Shown here one piece after another: positions 1 to 6,243 of a stretch of DNA of 10,471 bases; the first letter of the stretch is position 1, and each line of letters starts with the position of its first letter. This stretch comes from Clostridia bacterium (lineage in GTDB: Bacteria > Bacillota_A > Clostridia > Oscillospirales > Acutalibacteraceae): positions 1 to 10,471 of the forward strand of contig RZYX01000060.1 in NCBI GenBank assembly GCA_009930155.1, given 5' to 3'. The translations under genes were made by a program, and so were the position numbers. A model generated the notes under the pieces. The model saw only the letters and a list, made by a program, of their open reading frames with translations, did no database searches and was not told the DNA's origin.

Positions 1-980
1 GCTGTATGTGCTGATTATTGTACCATCGGCTTTTTTGTTCGTTAGTGTGCTTAAAAGGTTGTTTGCTGTATATGTGTATCCCTCTTTTGCACCATTGTCA
101 TAAACTACGCTTTGAACACTGCCGTTATCATAATAATTATACTTCGTTGTATCTCCGCATGCAACAACTTTAGACAATCTTCCTGCTTTGTCATAGACCT
201 TTGTTACAACTTCTCCCTGCGGATATTGAGCTGTTTCTGCACATTCACCCTCCTGCATGTTTTCAACAATGTCATATGCATATGTTGCTGTTCCTATGCA
301 CGGCACTGTTTTTGTAAGTACTCTGCCAAAATCATCATAGGTTCTTGTTATTGTACCTGATTCATCTGTTACTGTGAGTAGATTATTATTGTTATCGTAT
401 GTGTAAATTAACATTTTGCCTGAGGTATCCCATTGACGAGTGAGGTTACCAACTGAATCATACTGATAGTAGCGTGTAATTGACGCTATTGTACTATCAC
501 CTGCAAAAGTTGCTGTTGCAGGCTTTCCAAATGCATTGTATGTATATGTTGTTTTGTTTCCGTTTGCATCAGTCTCTGTAAGCTTTTTACCCAAATAGTC
601 ATAGGTGTATTTTGCTATTATTTTTGCTGGTGCATCTGCTGATGCTTTTACACTAACTGATGTAACATTGTTACTAGAATCGTAGGTGTAAATTGTTATT
701 ACACCTTTTGCATTTGTTTGCGTAAGCTTTCTTCCAAGTCCATCGTATGAGTACTTTTTAGTAAATGCTAGTCCCTCTGCCTTATCCTGTGCATTAAGTT
801 CAGTCAAGAGCTGATTTGAACTATCATAAGTAAACTCTGTACCATATCTGCATTATCATATGTGAGCGTTGTTAAAACACCGTTTGGTGCAGTAACTGTT
901 TGCAAGTTACCATTTGCATCATATGTGTTGACTAGAGTAAGCACAACTATTTTATCATCCGTAAATCTATTACCAGAAAA
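1..980 (-). pseudogene. RHS/YD-repeat protein remnant, frameshifted and truncated
   Basis: Reading the minus strand, an open frame from about 844 down to base 1 encodes a run of YD repeats of the RHS/wall-associated type: YTYDSSNN, YTYDYLGK, YQYDSVGN, YTYDNNNN, RTYDDFGR and KVYDKAGR, spaced about 20-30 residues apart. Such repeats build the large beta-sheet shell of RHS and teneurin-like proteins, which are secreted or surface polymorphic-toxin carriers. Upstream of about 845 the repeats continue (NTYDANGN, LTYDNAD) but in another frame, so one base has been gained or lost around 841-848. Further 5' that frame hits a stop at 983-981, with no ATG and no ribosome binding site. The 5' end is therefore missing, and the 3' end lies beyond the window. 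It is most likely a dead fragment. A sequencing error could explain the frameshift but not the missing start. Confidence 0.8.
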
Positions 981-1123
981 TCAAAAAAATTCTATAATAT
1001 GACCTTTTATTTCGTGTCCGTCAAACAGGGTACACTACAATTTTCACTCTGCGGTTTATTAATTTGTGATTAATGCCTTTTTTATACAGAACAAATGCAC
1101 AACACAATTCGCTAAACCTTTTC

Positions 1124-1152
1124 TAGACAAAAAGAACATAAATTGGTATAAT
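1124..1152 (+). promoter_or_regulatory. Sigma-A type promoter for the 1178 gene
   Basis: A TAGACA -35 box (1124-1129) and a perfect TATAAT -10 box (1147-1152) are separated by 17 bases. A TGG just before the -10 box gives an extended -10. Transcription would start near 1159, about 20 bases before the ATG at 1178. The ribosome binding site AAGGAGA lies at 1164-1170 with 7 bases of spacing. Confidence 0.8.
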
Positions 1153-1177
1153 ACAATAAAGAAAAGGAGAAATAATT

Positions 1178-2017
1178 ATGAAAAATAAAACTAAATTAAT
1201 ATCAATTATAATTGTGACTGTTATTATTCTTGCTGGAAGCATTTTTGGCTACACAAAATATGAAGCAAATGTTAATCAAAAAGCTGTTATGGCATCTTTA
1301 ACTTCTATTGATTCTACAATAGATAAATTTAACAAAGAAACTAATAGGGATAAAAAGATTGCTATTTTAAAGAATCTTATAAAAGAAAAAGATGCTTATT
1401 TAAATAATGAAAATGCATCTACAGAAGTAAAAGATTCTTACAATAATAAGGTAAAAACAATGAAGAAATACTTTACTGATAGCTATGACAAAACAATTTC
1501 TGAAAATACAATTAAAGACGTTGATAATTGCAATTCAAAAGATATTTTAAATGCGAACATAAATAATCTTAAAAGCGTTTTAACATTAGTAAAGTCAGAT
1601 AAAAATATTGTTAGCACCAGTGAAACTATTAAGGGATACGAAACAAAGATCAACACCCTTATTACAAGCTACCAAAATAGAATTAATTCAATTGAAACAG
1701 CAGAAAAAGCCGCAGCAGAAGAAGCAGCAGCTCAGGCAGAGGCAGCTAAGAAAGCAGCAGAAACTACAACAAAGTCATCAACTAAGGCAACTCAATCAAA
1801 TGCAGAAAGCAAAACTACAACAAAAGCAACGACAGCATCTAGTGTTAAACCAGATAAAAGCGACCCTCAAGCTTTAGCTGATTATTTGAGCAAGAAGTTA
1901 GGTATTAGAAATGGTAGGTGGTATCTAGATGGAGATACAAATTATTTTTCTTTAACAGATATAGACACTGGAAAAATATATGACGAAAATGGCAATTATT
2001 TATGTAATGAAAATTAG
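1178..2017 (+). CDS. Membrane-anchored coiled-coil protein, function unknown
   Basis: This 279-residue protein has a short basic N-terminus and one hydrophobic segment (about residues 7-26) with no lipobox cysteine, so it is probably an uncleaved membrane anchor with the rest outside the cell. Residues 35-172 are Lys/Asn/Asp-rich and mostly helical. Residues 173-196 are an Ala/Glu/Lys coiled coil, and 197-226 a Thr/Ser/Lys linker typical of wall-spanning extracellular proteins. A compact C-terminal domain follows (about 228-279), with aromatic residues in WYLDGDTNYFSLTD and a KIYDENGNYL ending. I do not recognise the family. There is no LPXTG motif and no visible catalytic motif. The start is well supported by AAGGAGA seven bases upstream and a near-perfect promoter. 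Codon use is very AT-rich, unlike the recombinase genes to the right, so it is probably not part of the same element. Confidence 0.85.
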   Translation: MKNKTKLISIIIVTVIILAGSIFGYTKYEANVNQKAVMASLTSIDSTIDKFNKETNRDKKIAILKNLIKEKDAYLNNENASTEVKDSYNNKVKTMKKYFTDSYDKTISENTIKDVDNCNSKDILNANINNLKSVLTLVKSDKNIVSTSETIKGYETKINTLITSYQNRINSIETAEKAAAEEAAAQAEAAKKAAETTTKSSTKATQSNAESKTTTKATTASSVKPDKSDPQALADYLSKKLGIRNGRWYLDGDTNYFSLTDIDTGKIYDENGNYLCNEN

Positions 2018-2193
2018 CAAAATAATTTATTTTACTATAAACGACAAGGCTTTTTAAAATATCATTTTGTAATGTAAGTCCTTATTTTATTTTTTTGCAA
2101 TATAAAAGTAATGTAGGTTTTAACGAAAGCCAAAACAAAAAATCAAAATACCTTTTGTTTGCTATGCTTTTAGCTTTTGGGAATCCCTTATTG

Positions 2194-2455
2194 TATAATT
2201 AAGCAATACAATAAAAAAAGACCACGCATTTGTTTTTATCCAAAGACTTGGCCTTAATTGTTCGGTTGCGAGGTAGCCACTTTTTGAAGCTGTCAAAAAA
2301 TGTACTCCCTAAAAAAGGGTGCTACTTGTGATTAGTACTAAAATAGCTATGTTTTATGGTGCGTTCATCTGTTTTTCGTCCTTTCTCCCTAAACGCAAAA
2401 AGGCTATGATTTCTTGTTATTGAAATCATAGCCTTTCTTCTATTCTATTTTTTTG
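2194..2455 (+). ncRNA. Candidate small RNA between a -10 box and a strong terminator
   Basis: A TATAAT box at 2194-2199 would start a plus-strand transcript near 2206 that ends at the terminator at about 2455, giving roughly 250 nt. Inside it, GTAGC near 2272 can pair with GCTAC near 2325, continued by a T-rich/A-rich stem (CTTTTT with AAAAAGG). A short CCCT/AGGG hairpin also lies there. No clear -35 box is visible and no known RNA family is recognised. It could equally be only the 3' untranslated region of the 1178 gene. Confidence 0.25.
2399..2455 (+). terminator. Intrinsic terminator, probably bidirectional
   Basis: A perfect 15-bp inverted repeat has arms at 2399-2413 and 2422-2436 and an 8-base loop. 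It is followed by a pyrimidine stretch ending in seven T. On the minus strand the stem is followed directly by TTTTT, so it could stop transcription from both sides. It would end transcripts from the 1178 gene or from a small RNA. Confidence 0.8.
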
Positions 2456-2585
2456 AGTATCTGATTTTTCCGCAAGGCCACTCAAAGTGGCTTAAGCACT
2501 GGTTTTTTAGCACTTTATAAAAAGGGTGATACTTTTTAGCTCGACCGCTATGCACTTGTTTTTCTTTGCATATTTTATATGAAAT

Positions 2586-2798
2586 CGTGATAGTTCAATA
2601 CATTGACAGCCGAAAATCATTAGTTTCACATCCACGAAAACGACTTGTAAAATAAGGCCCTTTTTCTGAGAAAAAAGGCTTAGAAATGGCGATGTCATCG
2701 GCATTTCTGCCGATGACATCTTTTTCTACCAGTTCTTATGAGTGGTCTGCGTATAAATGTTATCCTTGCACATTTAGCGTAGGATTCGAACTATCACG
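2586..2798. repeat. 11-bp inverted repeat pair, arms about 190 bases apart
   Basis: CGTGATAGTTC at 2586-2596 recurs inverted as GAACTATCACG at 2788-2798. Similarity continues inward past the 11 bases if one base is skipped (AATAC against GAATCC). The pair encloses the two hairpins at 2652-2726. The role is unknown: recombinase half-sites or chance are both possible. Confidence 0.45.
2691..2726 (+). terminator. Intrinsic terminator, 13-bp perfect stem
   Basis: The arms at 2691-2703 and 2708-2720 are perfectly complementary around a TTTC loop and are followed by TTTTTC. It points rightwards, towards the 3' ends of the minus-strand recombinase operon, so it would block host transcription from entering the element. 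An imperfect hairpin just before it (about 2652-2682, TAAGGCC with GGCTTA plus T/A-rich pairs) may serve the other strand. Confidence 0.75.
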
Positions 2799-2930
2799 CA
2801 TCTAATGCCTAATTAGCCACAAGACTTTTTCGTCCAGTCACGATATTACTATGTCATTAGGAAAATCGGTATTTTCATTCTCTGAGCAATGCTTGCCAGC
2901 GGAGGAACGCATCGTATAAAATATCGCAAC

Positions 2931-3638
2931 CTATTGGTTGCTGCTTCTATAGACTTTTTTTGCTGTAACAGAGTATAGCATTTTGAGATACAACAAGTCA
3001 ATTTTTATCCTACGGATATATTTCAAAGCCTTATCAGCGATTTTGCCTATACCAACTCCTTGGCGGCACGGATCACATCTCGGCACAAAGGCTCTACAAT
3101 CGGTTTTAATGGGTGAGGTGGTGTTGCTATCCCCAGTGTCGCACAAATCGCTGACAAAGGGGCAACAGTCGTTTTCTGTTTCGAGGGCGATTTCCTCAGT
3201 CGAAGTGTTTTCAAAGGTTTCTTCCTTGATAGCTTTCATCAGTGCCAATTTTGAGAGATTATTTTTTTCGGTAAGTGCCAAATAAAAAGAACGCTGCTCG
3301 TTGTTTTCACAGCATTCTAAAATCACAGTGTTCTGTGTCCAAGAGAGAGTTTGAGCCTTCTTCATCAGCTTTGGCTCTGACTGATAGGTAACATAAAAAT
3401 CACGCATTCTGCGAAGATTTCTTGGGGAGAAACCCTTGTGGTGAGGAAACTGCTCAGATAAAATTTCAGCCAAATAAACCACGAAGGCTTTTTCGCCTTG
3501 CTCACAAATGTTTTTTCCAATCAAGCTGTACAGCTCCATGAGCTGGGCATTGGACGGATTGCTGTCAGTATGGCAACTATTGATTTTCTTGATAATCTGC
3601 TCCAGAAAAATGGTGCTGTCATTTTTAAGCAATTTCAT
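2931..3638 (-). CDS. DUF1016/YhcG N-terminal domain protein, no nuclease domain
   Basis: From the ATG at 3638 the product has 235 residues. That start is chosen because AAGGAGAAA (3650-3642) lies just upstream; an upstream start at 3725 has no such site. Residues about 5-140 match the DUF1016 (YhcG) N-terminal winged-helix type, including the hallmark GFSPRNLRRMRDFYVTYQ (69-86) and LSWTQN (98-103). Full YhcG proteins carry a C-terminal PDDEXK-like nuclease domain. Here it is replaced by a Cys-rich segment (C159, C160, C167, C181, C188, C191) and a basic tail (about 198-235). The cysteines could bind a metal. It lies 103 bases after the third recombinase on the same strand and is probably co-transcribed. 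Its context suggests a DNA-binding accessory factor of excision or integration, but that is inference. Confidence 0.8.
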   Translation of the reverse strand: MKLLKNDSTIFLEQIIKKINSCHTDSNPSNAQLMELYSLIGKNICEQGEKAFVVYLAEILSEQFPHHKGFSPRNLRRMRDFYVTYQSEPKLMKKAQTLSWTQNTVILECCENNEQRSFYLALTEKNNLSKLALMKAIKEETFENTSTEEIALETENDCCPFVSDLCDTGDSNTTSPIKTDCRAFVPRCDPCRQGVGIGKIADKALKYIRRIKIDLLYLKMLYSVTAKKVYRSSNQ

Positions 3639-3653
3639 GGGTTTCTCCTTTCC

Positions 3654-3704
3654 GACTCCATTGAGGAGTCTGTTTTTTATGTACTTGGCAGAACTTTCTG
3701 CCAA
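3654..3704 (-). repeat. Two hairpins ahead of the DUF1016 gene
   Basis: TTGGCAGAA (3685-3693) and TTCTGCCAA (3696-3704) form a 9-bp dyad separated by two bases. GACTCC (3654-3659) and GGAGTC (3665-3670) form a 6-bp stem only a few bases before the Shine-Dalgarno sequence at 3650-3642. Neither has a T-run, so they are not terminators. They may be a processing site, a translation control, or a protein-binding site. Confidence 0.5.
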
Positions 3705-3741
3705 AAGCAAAGGACGGTTTTGCACCGCCGATTGCTATGTT

Positions 3742-5394
3742 TTAGGCTGATTTTTTCAATCTTCGTACTTGCAGTTGAATGGGTTGCTCGTAGACAAGCC
3801 CACATTTGAAGGTGAATATCAGCTTATCATCACCCACTACCTTGATGGTATTAATGAGTTGCCTTACAAGGTCATCATCATATTCATGATTTTGGTCGGG
3901 TTCACTGTATAATGTTTCTTCTAAGTCGCTGATGGTCGACTCTATATTGATATTGTTTTGGCTGTTTTTATAGTCGGTTATCATATCGCTTAATGCTTTT
4001 ATTTCATCGCTCATGGCCTTTAGTCGGCTTTCATTTTCGCCTACAGTGTTACTCAGCACACTATCTTGAATCAGTGCCATGGTAGAGGCTTTGAGTTCCT
4101 CAATACGGCTTTGCACCTGTTCTATGTCAATCTTGTCGGTTGGCTGTTCTTGGTAGGTTTTTCGAAGCTGTTCTATGAAGTAGGGTATCATCTGCTGTCT
4201 GCTACCCCTTGTTGCACGAATGGCGTCCATTATGGCTTGGTGGAGGCTTTCTTCATCAACTGTGGGTGATTCCTTGCAGTAGTGTGTTCCATGGTCAATT
4301 CTACTGATGCATCGCCACACAGGTGTCTTGCTGCCGTTTCGTCTGTGCCATACCAACCTTCTGTATGGTGTAAGGCACTCTCCACAGATTAGAATTTCGT
4401 TAAGGGCATATAGTCCACTGTATCTGCTCTGTTCCGTTGTGGATTGTTTGCTTACCTTTCGCTTGCTGTTTCTTCGTGACCTTTCGGCCTGCACCTTATC
4501 ATATAGTTCTCTGCTGACCACCGGGGGATGATTGTTTCGTATGAGATATTTTGGTAGTTCACCATTGTTTTTTCTAACCTTTTTGCTGATGGGATCGGTG
4601 ATGAATGTTTTTTGCAGCAGTACATCTCCGCAATAACGCTCATTTTCGAGTATGGAGTAGATAGTGCTGTCCGTCCAATTTCCATCCTTGGTATGAGAGT
4701 TGATTTTTCTCTTTTGCAGTTCCTTTATGATAGCTACTGCACTCATACCCTTTAAGTATAGGCGGTAGATAAGCTGAATGATTTCGGCTTCCTCGGGTAT
4801 TATTTCGGGTTCTCCACCTGCACCCTTGCGGTAGGCATAGATGTTGGTGTAGTTGAATTTTACTCGCCCCTCTTGCATTGCCATTCTCTTGCCCATCTTA
4901 ATGTTAAGGGAGAGGGAGTTCAGTTCCTCTTGGGCGAGGCTTGACAGTATGGTCAGCACAACCTCGCTGTTTTCCTCTAAGGTGTTTATGTTTTCCTTTT
5001 CGAATAGGACACCAACACCCATCGCTTTTAGCTTTCTTACATACTTAATACTGTCCAAGGTATTTCTTGCAAATCGGCTGATAGATTTTGTTATGATAAG
5101 GTCGATTTTTCCTTTTTTGCAATGTCGCATCATCTTCATGAAGTCGGGACGTTTTTCTGCCGAGGCACCCGAGATACCCTCATCGGCATAGGTGCCGGCA
5201 AGTTTCCATTCGGGGGTTCTCATAATTAGGTCGGTGTAGTAGCTTTTTTGTGCATGGAAGCTTGTGAGCTGTTCCTCGAAGTCAGTGGATACTCGGCTGT
5301 AGGAGGCTACTCGTAGCTGGTGACTCCTATTGCCGAATATGTACATATCTTTTGTGGCGGGTATTACGATTAGCTCTCTCTCGAATTGTTCCAT
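3742..5394 (-). CDS. Large serine recombinase, third of the triplet
   Basis: This 550-residue protein is a complete large serine recombinase, the class that integrates and excises phages and ICEs through a covalent phosphoserine link to DNA. The resolvase domain (about 26-175) has YSRVS with the expected nucleophile Ser36 and Arg34, ADEGISG (70-76), and the Arg motif SISRFARNT (104-112). The 'recombinase' DNA-binding domain follows (about 180-310), starting weakly at NIYAYRKG instead of the usual PYGY and including NERYCGDVLLQKTF. A zinc ribbon uses C337, C340, C362 and C373, and a coiled-coil region lies at about 420-495. The gene starts 16 bases after the middle recombinase, with GGAAAGGAG in the gap, so it is in the same operon. 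It resembles the first recombinase throughout, as expected from old duplication. Confidence 0.95.
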   Translation of the reverse strand: MEQFERELIVIPATKDMYIFGNRSHQLRVASYSRVSTDFEEQLTSFHAQKSYYTDLIMRTPEWKLAGTYADEGISGASAEKRPDFMKMMRHCKKGKIDLIITKSISRFARNTLDSIKYVRKLKAMGVGVLFEKENINTLEENSEVVLTILSSLAQEELNSLSLNIKMGKRMAMQEGRVKFNYTNIYAYRKGAGGEPEIIPEEAEIIQLIYRLYLKGMSAVAIIKELQKRKINSHTKDGNWTDSTIYSILENERYCGDVLLQKTFITDPISKKVRKNNGELPKYLIRNNHPPVVSRELYDKVQAERSRRNSKRKVSKQSTTEQSRYSGLYALNEILICGECLTPYRRLVWHRRNGSKTPVWRCISRIDHGTHYCKESPTVDEESLHQAIMDAIRATRGSRQQMIPYFIEQLRKTYQEQPTDKIDIEQVQSRIEELKASTMALIQDSVLSNTVGENESRLKAMSDEIKALSDMITDYKNSQNNINIESTISDLEETLYSEPDQNHEYDDDLVRQLINTIKVVGDDKLIFTFKCGLVYEQPIQLQVRRLKKSA

Positions 5395-5410
5395 TTTGGT
5401 TCTCCTTTCC

Positions 5411-6241
5411 TTAGTTTTTTATTTTCTGTCCATTTGTTAAGACAAGCTCGGTTGCCTTGGTGCGAGATACCACAATCTTCATTGTTATTGTAGGGAGTAG
5501 CTTGCTGTCAAGCTCTGTATCACTAAGTCTTTCTATTGTATGGCTTAGGTAGCTGTCCTCACCGATATTTTCCAATATGCTGTATTTTTCCCTTGCCAGT
5601 TTCATAATGCTTTCCTTGATTTCTTCAAGGTTTGGAGTGGGTTCATTCATGGCAAGGTCGATTTGGTTCTTCAGCTTGATGAGTTCCAAGTTCAGCGATT
5701 TGCCGTCTGCTTTACTTGGTTTGTTGCATTTTCCGCTTAGCAAGAGCTTTCGTTGCAGTTCCATAATATCTTTTGCAAGACTCTCATCGCTAACCTTTAG
5801 ACTGATGTGGTCGGCATCGTTGGGGCAGTACCATCGTTCTACCCCGGTGGCTTTTAATCTTCGTTGCAGCCGTTCGCCACAGTCACTGCATACAAGGTAT
5901 GGCTTGAGAGCTTTCATATCCTTATCCATTCTGTGGGTGTATGGCTTTGTCTGTTCCTCTGCCGATTGGAGCAGTTGCCTGTGTATAATCGTAGGGTACT
6001 TGTCATTGCCAAGGTAGTTTTTATTTTGCAGTACCCTTGCCACCATATTCTTGTTCCACTGAGTTTTTTCGGGTGTGTATCGCACTCCCAAGGCTGTTAA
6101 TCGCTCTGCTATTTGCAGGTAGGATTCGCCATTTGCGTATCTTTCATAAATTCGCACCACGATGTGTTCTTCTTCGGGTTCTATGGTGAGCTTGCCATTT
6201 TCTATTTTGTACCCATAGGGTATGGTTCTGTTTTGTGCCAT
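5411..6241 (-). CDS. Serine-recombinase-like protein without catalytic domain
   Basis: The 276-residue product begins directly with the DNA-binding 'recombinase' domain: IPYGYKIENGKLTI (7-20) aligns with PPYGYRLANNQLVI of the neighbouring first recombinase, and QNKNYLGND (72-80) with KNERYVGDM. It has a zinc-ribbon-like stretch with C118, C121 and C139 but no obvious fourth Cys (H145 could serve), then a helical C-terminal part (about 150-250) like the coiled coil of large serine recombinases. The resolvase domain with its Ser and Arg residues is absent. The start is two bases after the stop of the first recombinase, with GAGAGG just upstream, so the frame is intact and translation is probably coupled. 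This is a designed short form, not a broken gene. It probably binds att DNA or partners with the catalytic recombinases as an accessory or directionality factor (inference). Confidence 0.9.
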   Translation of the reverse strand: MAQNRTIPYGYKIENGKLTIEPEEEHIVVRIYERYANGESYLQIAERLTALGVRYTPEKTQWNKNMVARVLQNKNYLGNDKYPTIIHRQLLQSAEEQTKPYTHRMDKDMKALKPYLVCSDCGERLQRRLKATGVERWYCPNDADHISLKVSDESLAKDIMELQRKLLLSGKCNKPSKADGKSLNLELIKLKNQIDLAMNEPTPNLEEIKESIMKLAREKYSILENIGEDSYLSHTIERLSDTELDSKLLPTITMKIVVSRTKATELVLTNGQKIKN

Positions 6242-6243
6242 TG

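Larger units (their letters stand above)
2018..2930. other. Long gene-free stretch at the presumed element boundary
   Basis: No convincing protein gene is visible in these roughly 900 bases. They contain a possible promoter with TATAAT at 2194-2199, a 15-bp stem terminator at 2399-2455, a small hairpin GCCACT-CAA-AGTGGC near 2478-2492, an imperfect hairpin at about 2652-2682, a 13-bp perfect stem terminator at 2691-2726, and an 11-bp inverted repeat (2586-2596 and 2788-2798). The last recombination gene ends at 2931, and serine-recombinase genes usually lie close to an element end, so the attachment site is expected here. I cannot locate it without the other end. The open frame on the minus strand at 2719-2507 looks accidental. 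Confidence 0.6.

Noticed and set aside
1608..1877. Gln/Lys-rich frame inside the 1178 gene
   Set aside because: It is the shifted reading of the Ala/Thr/Lys-rich repeats of the real gene, with no start signals of its own.
2160..2315. Minus-strand frame with a TTG start (MTASKSGYL...)
   Set aside because: Only about 44 codons, weak start, and it overlaps the plus-strand candidate RNA; no recognised family.
2507..2719. 70-codon minus-strand open frame
   Set aside because: It starts inside the arm of a perfect terminator hairpin, has no ribosome binding site and no recognisable protein character.
2775..2802. tRNA-like T-loop (GTTCGAATCC on the minus strand)
   Set aside because: The bases flanking the loop do not form a 5-bp T stem (three mismatches), and no anticodon or acceptor stem is found around it.
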